DNA from: an uncultured Collinsella sp.
Lineage (GTDB): Bacteria > Actinomycetota > Coriobacteriia > Coriobacteriales > Coriobacteriaceae
Direction of reading: 5' to 3'
Assembly (NCBI GenBank): GCA_902478365.1
Contig: CABSKX010000081.1
Coordinates: 1-7,009 of the forward strand
DNA: 7,009 nt
The notes under the pieces were generated by a model. That model ran no database searches and was not told the origin of the DNA. It was given only the letters and a program-made list of their open reading frames with translations. The position numbers and the translations under genes were made by a program. Shown one piece after another: positions 1 to 4,841 of the stretch (positions are counted from its first letter, which is position 1; each line of letters begins with the position of its first letter).

Positions 1-347
1 GAGGAGGCAAACGCCAGTACCTAAAAGCCGATATGTCACAAAGTAGATCTTTCATAGACACAGGAAAACACGAATTTCAACCCAGTCAGTCACGATGCGG
101 CGCGAACGCACCGAAAATGGCGCCGAACGGACCGCCAAGTTTTCAACAGCCCTCCCCAACTGGCCAAAAGCTTGCCAAGAACTGGACGAAGCCCTGTTGA
201 AAACCCCATTTTTTTCTCGTGCGGAAGCTTTGCGCGGCAAGTGAGTAGACTTTTTTGAACATCCCGAGCAGGCCGGTCATCCTGCTTTTCAAAACCACAG
301 GTAGATAGCTTGTTACAAAACTGCCTGGTCGCCAAAGTGTCAAAAGT
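1..347. other. Non-coding region downstream of pdxR
   Basis: No open frame here has a ribosome binding site, a recognisable domain or a convincing start. Short minus-strand frames (52-240, 90-335, 143-355) run through inverted-repeat DNA, and the GTG start of one of them lies inside the repeat at 342-357. The content is an inverted-repeat element (239-357), a second dyad with a following T run (139-215), and about 138 bp at the left edge in which I see nothing recognisable. Confidence 0.6.
139..215 (+). terminator. Dyad followed by a T run, possible plus-strand terminator
   Basis: An 11 bp perfect inverted repeat (gttttcaacag at 139-149, ctgttgaaaac at 194-204) is followed within 5 nt by seven T residues (209-215), as in an intrinsic terminator read on the plus strand. 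The loop is long (44 nt), with only a 4 bp inner pairing (161-164 with 174-177), so it is not a textbook terminator. It could serve a gene lying left of the window, or simply be part of the repeat DNA that continues to 357. Confidence 0.3.
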
Positions 348-357
348 CTACTCACTT
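239..357. repeat. 119 bp element bounded by 16 bp perfect inverted repeats
   Basis: aagtgagtagactttt at 239-254 is exactly the reverse complement of 342-357. The 87 nt between them contains an inner 6 bp dyad (agcagg 267-272, cctgct 281-286). The right arm contains the pdxR stop codon (348-350) and its last codons, so the element abuts and overlaps the regulator gene. Size and symmetry fit a MITE-like or REP-like dispersed repeat, or a large terminator hairpin for pdxR read on the minus strand. It encodes no transposase. Being a dispersed repeat is inferred; only one copy is in this window. Confidence 0.6.
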
Positions 358-1787
358 AGATTGCAGAGTGCCCCCATGAGCTGCAATTCCAAGATATTTA
401 GCACTTTTGGACTCAGATCGTCATACTGGACAAGAATTTGATTTGAGTTTTCAGGGGCAGATGCGCCATCGGCACACCAATAACAGTCACTGATATCGAC
501 AAAAGGGATACTCGAGCGCGTGAGGGCCTGCGCAAAAGAGCTTCCGTCCGTTCCGCGCTCCGCAACCACGGTGCAGTAAAGGCCCGCGTCCTCATGCTCA
601 ATCGAAACCTCCCCTGCCGGAAACGTTTTCCGTACAAGCGCCGCCAGGCCATCACGCGCCTCGCGAGCACGAACGCGCACGCGATTCACATGTCGCTCGT
701 AATCACCCGATTCCAGCAAACGCGCCAAAGCGACCTGGTCAACAGAGCTCACCGACGAAGCGTAAAAACCAAGGTTGCGTCTAAACCGCTCCATTAGCTC
801 ATCGGGCAACACCATGTATGCTAGACGCAACGCCGATGACAGGCTCTTCGAAAATGTGTTGGTGTAGATAACCGACTGGGCGGCATCAATCGACGCGAGC
901 GCGGGAATCGGTTTGCCGGCAAGGCGAAACTCACAATCAAAGTCATCTTCGATGAGATACCGATCTGGTCGCTCGGCGGCCCAGCTCAGCAGCGCATATC
1001 GACGCGCAATGCTCGTCACAAGGCCGGTCGGATACTGATGGGACGGCATCAGGTGAAGGACATCGGTCCCAGTTTTCTGCAGAGCGTTCAGGTCCACGCC
1101 GTCATCATCCAACGGGATATGTCGAACTTTGCAGCCCATAGCCTGATAGATGCGCGTCAGGCGCAAATAGCCCGGGTCCTCAACGGCATACACCTTGTCC
1201 GCGCCAAGCAACTGAACCAACATGGTATCGAGCAGCTGGGCGCCCGCGCCGATAACAATGTTGTTGGGGTCGACATTCATACCCCTTGTCCCGCGCAGAT
1301 GATGAGCAATCGCGCGTCGTAGCCGAGCGGTGCCCTGTGCCGGTGCGGGTGAGAAGATTTCGCGCTCGTCTTCGGATGCCAGCGTCGCCCGCAGTGCGCT
1401 TTGCCAAAGCCGCGCCGCCTCCAAAGTGGAAGGAGAAAGTGCGTCGAATTGCTCGACCCGTCCATCAACATCATGTGCGTTAAGACCCGCAGGAGCGGAA
1501 TCTCGATCAAGCTCTGTCTCAGCCGAAGCCAAAACCGGTGCATCCGGAAGCTCGCAAGCGTAGTAGCCACGACGCGGCTTAGAGCAAATATAGCCCTCGG
1601 CAAGTAACTGGCTATATGCATTCTCGATGGTAATGACACTGATTCCCAGATGACTGGCAAAGGCACGCTTAGACGGAAGATGCTTCCCCGCCGCAATGCG
1701 TCCAGCTACGATATCATCTCGAATTTGCTGGTAAATATACTCATAGAGCGATGCTTCGCCGCGTTTTTCCAAATTGTAGTCAAGCAT
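348..1787 (-). CDS. pdxR: PdxR, MocR/GntR-type PLP-responsive regulator
   Basis: A transcription factor expected to bind PLP and control the divergent pdxST operon. From the chosen start it has 479 residues, the usual MocR length. Residues about 14-78 form a GntR-type winged helix (helix-turn-helix around PSKRAFASHLGISVITIENAY). An aminotransferase fold-type I domain follows from about 120 to the end. It keeps the HQYPTG segment (about 250-255), the acidic EDDFDCEF segment (280-287) and the PLP-lysine motif NTFSKSLSSALRLAY, with the Schiff-base lysine at about residue 314. The frame is open from ATG 1820, but ATG 1787 is preferred: AGGTGAT lies 6 nt upstream (1794-1800), whereas the upstream ATG has no ribosome binding site. 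The stop codon lies in the inverted repeat at 342-357. Family assignment is firm. The PdxR role rests on adjacency to pdxS; autorepression and activation of pdxST are known for the family but not shown here. Confidence 0.92.
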   Translation of the reverse strand: MLDYNLEKRGEASLYEYIYQQIRDDIVAGRIAAGKHLPSKRAFASHLGISVITIENAYSQLLAEGYICSKPRRGYYACELPDAPVLASAETELDRDSAPAGLNAHDVDGRVEQFDALSPSTLEAARLWQSALRATLASEDEREIFSPAPAQGTARLRRAIAHHLRGTRGMNVDPNNIVIGAGAQLLDTMLVQLLGADKVYAVEDPGYLRLTRIYQAMGCKVRHIPLDDDGVDLNALQKTGTDVLHLMPSHQYPTGLVTSIARRYALLSWAAERPDRYLIEDDFDCEFRLAGKPIPALASIDAAQSVIYTNTFSKSLSSALRLAYMVLPDELMERFRRNLGFYASSVSSVDQVALARLLESGDYERHVNRVRVRAREARDGLAALVRKTFPAGEVSIEHEDAGLYCTVVAERGTDGSSFAQALTRSSIPFVDISDCYWCADGASAPENSNQILVQYDDLSPKVLNILELQLMGALCNLSE

Positions 1788-1798
1788 GAGCCTATCAC

Positions 1799-1850
1799 CT
1801 GACCTTATTAAGTCATTCAATCTGGTATTAGTCTGACCTTGTCATTATCT
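1799..1850. promoter_or_regulatory. Putative PdxR operator: repeated CTGACCTT and GTCATT motifs
   Basis: The pdxR–pdxS intergenic region is 145 bp. CTGACCTT occurs at 1799-1806 and again at 1833-1840, a 34 bp period, and each copy is followed by GTCATT (1812-1817 and 1841-1846). Directly repeated half-sites between divergent pdxR and pdxS are typical of MocR regulators, whose dimers contact distant direct repeats. One copy overlaps the ribosome binding site of pdxR and the other overlaps the best -35 candidate for pdxS. That would suit PLP-dependent autoregulation together with control of pdxST. Binding is inferred from position and repetition only. Confidence 0.55.
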
Positions 1851-1867
1851 CGAAAACTGAGTATTTC
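1839..1867 (+). promoter_or_regulatory. Candidate pdxST promoter
   Basis: TTGTCA (1839-1844) and TATTTC (1862-1867) are separated by 17 bp, an acceptable sigma-70-type pair. The -35 overlaps the second operator-like repeat, a position typical of an activator or repressor site. The transcript would carry about a 60 nt leader before the pdxS start. The -10 is a weak match, so this is tentative. Confidence 0.35.
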
Positions 1868-1932
1868 GCCATAACCAGCTCCCAGATAGGATGTTCCGTC
1901 AAGCAATGCACATGCCAATCAAGGGAGCAACC

Positions 1933-2823
1933 ATGGCAGAACAGACCAGCAAGGCCGATCGCGTCAAACTCAACCGCGAGCTCGCACAGATGCTCAAGGG
2001 CGGCGTCATCATGGACGTCACCACGCCCGAGCAGGCACGCATCGCCGAGGAAGCAGGCGCCTGCGCCGTCATGGCACTCGAGCGCATCCCAGCCGACATC
2101 CGTGCCGCAGGCGGCGTCTCGCGCATGAGCGACCCCAAGATGATCAAGGGCATCCAGGAGGCAGTCTCCATCCCCGTCATGGCCAAGTGCCGTATCGGTC
2201 ACATCGTCGAGGCGCAGGTCCTTCAGGCCATCGAGATTGACTACATCGATGAGTCCGAGGTTCTCTCCCCCGCCGACGACGTCTACCACATCGACAAGAC
2301 CCAGTTTGACGTCCCGTTTGTCTGCGGTGCCCGCGACCTGGGCGAGGCGCTGCGCCGCGTCGCCGAGGGCGCCACGATGATCCGCATCAAGGGCGAGCCG
2401 GGCACGGGCGACGTCGTTCAGGCTGTGCGTCACATGCGCAAGATCCAAAAGCAGATCCGCGACGTTGTTGCCCTGCGTGACGACGAGCTCTTTGAGGCAG
2501 CCAAACAGCTGCAGGTTCCGGTCGAGCTGGTACGCGAGGTCCATGCCACGGGCAAGCTTCCCGTCGTGAACTTTGCCGCCGGCGGCGTAGCGACCCCCGC
2601 CGACGCCGCGCTGATGATGCAGCTGGGCGCCGAAGGAGTCTTTGTGGGCTCGGGCATCTTTAAGAGCGGCGACCCGGCCAAGCGCGCCGCCGCCATCGTC
2701 AAAGCCGTGGCCAACTTCACCGACGCCAAGCTCATCGCTGAGCTTTCGGAGGACCTGGGCGAGGCCATGGTGGGCATCAACGCCGACGAAATAGAGATCA
2801 TCATGGAGGAGCGCGGGCGCTAG
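1933..2823 (+). CDS. pdxS: PdxS, synthase subunit of PLP synthase
   Basis: Pyridoxal 5'-phosphate synthase, lyase subunit. It condenses ribose 5-phosphate, glyceraldehyde 3-phosphate and ammonia to PLP in the cytoplasm (DXP-independent B6 route). The 296-residue product is a complete (βα)8 barrel of normal length. The catalytic landmarks are present: Asp28 in GGVIMDV, Lys85 in VMAKCRIGH (sugar Schiff base) and Lys153 in RIKGEPGTG, the second lysine that takes over the intermediate. The phosphate-binding GSGIFKSGDP segment is at about 239-248. ATG 1933 is chosen because AAGGGAG (1921-1927) lies 5 nt upstream and the protein then begins like other PdxS proteins; the in-frame ATG at 1891 would add 14 unrelated residues. 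pdxT follows after 20 nt, so the two form an operon. PdxS normally makes a dodecamer decorated by 12 PdxT subunits. Confidence 0.97.
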   Translation: MAEQTSKADRVKLNRELAQMLKGGVIMDVTTPEQARIAEEAGACAVMALERIPADIRAAGGVSRMSDPKMIKGIQEAVSIPVMAKCRIGHIVEAQVLQAIEIDYIDESEVLSPADDVYHIDKTQFDVPFVCGARDLGEALRRVAEGATMIRIKGEPGTGDVVQAVRHMRKIQKQIRDVVALRDDELFEAAKQLQVPVELVREVHATGKLPVVNFAAGGVATPADAALMMQLGAEGVFVGSGIFKSGDPAKRAAAIVKAVANFTDAKLIAELSEDLGEAMVGINADEIEIIMEERGR

Positions 2824-2843
2824 TCCAGCAGAAAGGATCGCAC

Positions 2844-3431
2844 ATGAGCGATTACGCAGACCAGACGGTCGCCGTGCTGGCGGTCCAAGGTGCTTTTGCC
2901 GAGCACGAGGCGAGGCTGTCCGAGCTGGGCGCACACTGTATTGAGCTGAGGCAGGCGGCTGATTTGAAGCAGGACTTTGACCGTCTGGTACTTCCCGGCG
3001 GCGAGTCTACCGTTCAAGGGAAGCTGCTTGATGAGTTGGGCATGCTCGAGGAGCTTCGCACCCGCATTGTTGAAGGCATGCCCGTCCTGGGCACCTGCGC
3101 CGGCCTGATTCTGCTGGCTCACGACCTTGCCGCCCATGACGATAAGGGCACGCCGCGCCTGGCAACCATGGATGTGCTCGTTGAGCGCAATGCCTACGGC
3201 AGGCAGCTCGGCAGTTTTCGAACCAAGGGGCAGGTAGCTGGCATCGACGGTGAAGTGCCGCTGACGTTTATCCGCGCGCCCCGCATCGTCGAGGTCCACG
3301 GCGACGCAAAGGCCTTAGCGAAAGTCGACGGCCGTATCGTCGCCGCCCGTCAGGGCAGCCAGCTCGGCGTAACCTTCCACCCCGAACTCGACGAAGACAC
3401 CCGCCTCCACGAACTGTTCCTACAAATGTAG
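2844..3431 (+). CDS. pdxT: PdxT, glutaminase subunit of PLP synthase
   Basis: Class I (triad) glutamine amidotransferase that hydrolyses glutamine and channels ammonia to PdxS. Its 195 residues match the family size. It starts with the typical VAVLAVQGAFAEH strand-loop and has the oxyanion segment LPGGEST (about 50-56), the nucleophile Cys85 in GTCAGLI, the family signature RNAYGRQLGSF (115-125), and the His179/Glu181 pair in FHPEL, so the triad is intact. AAAGGA (2832-2837) lies 6 nt before ATG 2844. It is co-transcribed with pdxS. Downstream, two perfect inverted repeats begin 24 nt past the stop codon, and the gene faces the convergent RGG-protein gene across a hairpin-rich intergenic region. 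Confidence 0.96.
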   Translation: MSDYADQTVAVLAVQGAFAEHEARLSELGAHCIELRQAADLKQDFDRLVLPGGESTVQGKLLDELGMLEELRTRIVEGMPVLGTCAGLILLAHDLAAHDDKGTPRLATMDVLVERNAYGRQLGSFRTKGQVAGIDGEVPLTFIRAPRIVEVHGDAKALAKVDGRIVAARQGSQLGVTFHPELDEDTRLHELFLQM

Positions 3432-3454
3432 GCATCGAAATCAACAAACGAAAC

Positions 3455-3518
3455 GAGAGTGGATAATCTCCCACCTTGAGCATGAATATGGGCTCATACC
3501 GGGAGATTATCCACTCTC
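3455..3518. repeat. 18 bp perfect inverted repeat hairpin after pdxT
   Basis: gagagtggataatctccc (3455-3472) pairs exactly with gggagattatccactctc (3501-3518). The 28 nt loop contains a nested 5 bp dyad (tgagc 3477-3481, gctca 3492-3496). It lies 24 nt past the pdxT stop. There is no T run on either strand, so it is a poor intrinsic terminator. Such near-perfect palindromes at gene ends suggest a REP-like repeat or an mRNA 3'-end stabiliser. Confidence 0.7.
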
Positions 3519-3526
3519 ATGCTACG

Positions 3527-3582
3527 TAGTCGTTGGGGACGTTCTTAAATGACCAGTCAAACAAGAACGTCCCCAACGACTA
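3527..3582. repeat. 20 bp perfect inverted repeat hairpin, REP-like
   Basis: tagtcgttggggacgttctt (3527-3546) pairs exactly with aagaacgtccccaacgacta (3563-3582) around a 16 nt loop that itself holds TGAC/GTCA. It is unrelated in sequence to the hairpin 9 bp to its left. The 5' foot reads GTAG (3526-3529), the tetranucleotide that marks REP hairpins recognised by RAYT transposases in enterobacteria; here that may be chance. It is followed by tatctttt, so weak termination on the plus strand is possible. Confidence 0.7.
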
Positions 3583-3626
3583 TCTTTTAGCAGGTCTGGA
3601 TCATGGCAATGTCGATGTTTTGGCAC

Positions 3627-3743
3627 CGACAGCGAGCGCCCACCAGAGCGAACAAATTGGCATGAAAAGAGGACGGCATAGACCTTCTGGTCATGCCGTC
3701 CTCTTTGAATGACAAGTTGTCGCTCTGGGCGGCGCGCAGCGTC
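3627..3743 (+). ncRNA. Long imperfect hairpin element, copy A (complete)
   Basis: The whole 117 nt folds back on itself. Pairing blocks are: gac 3628-3630 with gtc 3741-3743; gcgcc 3636-3640 with ggcgc 3731-3735; ccagagcg 3643-3650 with cgctctgg 3721-3728; acaa 3652-3655 with ttgt 3717-3720; ttg 3657-3659 with caa 3713-3715; cat 3661-3663 with atg 3709-3711; and 14 bp at 3666-3679 with 3693-3706. The tip is GACC-TTCT-GGTC. The interruptions are mainly A·G or G·A, including a tandem GA/GA at 3664-3665 opposite 3707-3708. A second, window-truncated copy at 6948-7009 keeps the spacing. It could be a structured RNA 3' element, a complex terminator or a mobile palindromic repeat. The strand is assigned from its position after plus-strand genes in both copies. 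Confidence 0.65.
3666..3706. terminator. Apical hairpin of copy A, possible terminator
   Basis: aaagaggacggcat (3666-3679) pairs perfectly with atgccgtcctcttt (3693-3706). A single bulged A (3680) and a GACC/GGTC cap with a TTCT loop complete the stem. It ends in TTT on the plus strand, and the complementary AAAA gives a similar tail on the minus strand, so weak bidirectional termination between the convergent pdxST and RGG-protein genes is plausible. The T tract is short. Confidence 0.4.
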
Positions 3744-3748
3744 AACTA

Positions 3749-3775
3749 GTTACGCGGTTCGTAGAACCGCGTAAC
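3749..3775 (-). terminator. 12 bp GC-rich hairpin after the RGG-protein gene
   Basis: gttacgcggttc (3749-3760) pairs perfectly with gaaccgcgtaac (3764-3775) over a 3 nt loop, beginning 2 nt past the stop codon of the minus-strand gene. The position suits its 3'-end hairpin. On the minus strand it is followed by tagttgac rather than a T run, so it may protect the 3' end or work with a factor rather than act as a classic intrinsic terminator. Confidence 0.5.
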
Positions 3776-3777
3776 CC

Positions 3778-4689
3778 CTAAAAACGGTTACCGCGGAAGC
3801 CGCCGCCGTTGCGGCCGCCACGGTCGCCACCACGACCGCCGCGGTCGTTACCACGGTTACCGCCGAAGCCACCACGGTTGCCGCCGCGATCGCCATAGCC
3901 ACCACGGTTGCCGCCAAAGCCGCCGCGACCGCCACGGTCGCCGCCACGGTCACCAAAGCCGCCACGGCCGCCGCGATCGCCACCGCGACCGCCACGGTCA
4001 CCGCCACGGCCACCGCGATCGCCAAAGCCGCCACGGCCGCCGCGATCGCCACCGCGGCCGCCACGGTCGTCACGGCCGCCGCGAGGACCGCGGTCCTCGT
4101 CCAGGCCCATGGCGACGAGCGGAGCGATAACCTTATCGAGAGCGGCCATCAGCTCGGTGGCCTCCTCATAAGAAAGCTCGGGCAGGAGCTTCTCCTTCTT
4201 GTTGGCAAGCTCGACCAGGCCCTCAGCGGCATCCTCGGCGGCGAAGACAACAATCTTGCGCATATCGCCCTCGGCGTCGTCGATGCGGCCGACCAGATCG
4301 GCAGCCTCGGCCTCGGCCATCAGGCCATCGAGCTCACGGAGGCGCATGCCCAGCAGGTCGGACATTTCCTTCTGCTCCATCTTGGGCTTGAGGTCAAGAA
4401 GCTTGATGGCGCGCTCGATGTTCGCCATGCGCTCGGCCTTGGCCTCCTCCTCCTTGGAAATAGCAAAGCGACGGCTACGCAGCAGGCGGGCGGCCTTCTG
4501 CATCTTGTCCATCAGCTCTTCGTCATCGTAATCAACGGCGGCCTCGACAACCTCGGCCTCCTCCTCGGCGGAAACCTCGTCAGCAGCCTCAACCTCGGCA
4601 GCTTCGGTCTCCACGGTCTCGACTGCCTCAACCTCGGCAGCCATGGTCTCGTTCTCGGTCTCGTTCATGATCTCTTCGTTCTCGGACAT
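3778..4689 (-). CDS. Acidic tail–MarR-like winged helix–RGG-repeat protein
   Basis: A 303-residue protein in three parts. Residues 1-60 are strongly acidic and low in complexity (Glu/Ala/Val). Residues about 61-196 are helical and, to my reading, follow the MarR winged-helix plan: a recognition-helix-like stretch (EMSDLLGMRLRELDGLMAEA), a wing-like DLVGRIDDAEGDMRKIVVF, then long C-terminal helices (LSYEEATELMAALDKVIAP). Residues 200-303 are an RGG/DRGG/GFG tail with about 20 RGG triplets. RGG boxes bind RNA and drive phase separation in eukaryotes; cold-adapted bacterial helicases and some RNA-binding proteins carry similar tails. ATG 4689 has a good SD (AGAAGGAG, 4694-4701). No transmembrane or signal segment is visible. 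Function is unknown; nucleic-acid binding is an inference from composition and fold. The MarR resemblance needs a profile search. Confidence 0.9.
   Translation of the reverse strand: MSENEEIMNETENETMAAEVEAVETVETEAAEVEAADEVSAEEEAEVVEAAVDYDDEELMDKMQKAARLLRSRRFAISKEEEAKAERMANIERAIKLLDLKPKMEQKEMSDLLGMRLRELDGLMAEAEAADLVGRIDDAEGDMRKIVVFAAEDAAEGLVELANKKEKLLPELSYEEATELMAALDKVIAPLVAMGLDEDRGPRGGRDDRGGRGGDRGGRGGFGDRGGRGGDRGGRGGDRGGRGGFGDRGGDRGGRGGFGGNRGGYGDRGGNRGGFGGNRGNDRGGRGGDRGGRNGGGFRGNRF
3781..4092 (-). repeat. Tandem degenerate repeat DNA encoding the RGG tail
   Basis: About 310 bp of short, irregular tandem repeats (variants of ccgccacggtcgccacc on the plus strand) encode the RGG tail. Units of about 12-27 bp recur, with some exact copies, so slippage or unequal recombination could change tail length between strains. 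The repeats also create long artificial open frames in the other frames (Pro/Arg/Ser-rich on plus, Ala/Val-rich on minus), which are not genes. Confidence 0.8.
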
Positions 4690-4693
4690 GAGA

Positions 4694-4780
4694 CTCCTTC
4701 TTAGCCCTCTCGGGCATCATCGCCCCATTCGCGGGGCCCGTCGCGCACTCTTTGCGCTTTAAACATTCATGCCTCTCGGC
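4694..4780 (-). promoter_or_regulatory. Hairpin-rich leader and SD of the RGG-protein gene
   Basis: Read on the minus strand, the leader has four short hairpins: GCC-GAGA-GGC (4780-4771), GCGCA/TGCGC (4757-4743), GCCCC/GGGGC (4737-4722) and GCCC-GAGA-GGGC (4715-4704). Two are capped by GAGA, a GNRA-type tetraloop. The last ends 2 nt before the AGAAGGAG ribosome binding site (4701-4694). Such a leader could be bound by the protein's own RGG tail, or respond to temperature or ribosome state. This is inference from position. No clear promoter was found upstream. Confidence 0.45.
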
Positions 4781-4841
4781 AAAACGTCCATTAGTTTATG
4801 GTGTTGCCATCCAATCTAGCTGCAGAATCTATGTGCACACA

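Noticed and set aside
143..355. 70-residue minus-strand small protein starting GTG in the inverted repeat
   Set aside because: The frame is open, but it lies entirely in repeat DNA, overlaps the pdxR end and has no convincing SD. It would need protein evidence.
1891..1932. Earlier pdxS start giving 14 extra residues
   Set aside because: It has no good ribosome binding site, while ATG 1933 has AAGGGAG and the normal PdxS N-terminus.
1828..2934. 368-residue minus-strand frame antisense to pdxS
   Set aside because: It mirrors the GC-rich third positions of pdxS, has no ribosome binding site or recognisable domain, and covers the well-supported pdxS gene.
2820..3299. 159-residue minus-strand frame antisense to pdxT
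   Set aside because: A shadow of pdxT with no start signal or family resemblance.
3750..4073. Ala/Val-rich minus-strand frame resembling membrane helices
   Set aside because: An alternative frame of the RGG-coding repeats; the hydrophobic look is an artefact of the repeat.
3781..4092. CRISPR-like array
   Set aside because: The repeats are short, irregular, lack unique spacers and are in frame with the RGG tail.
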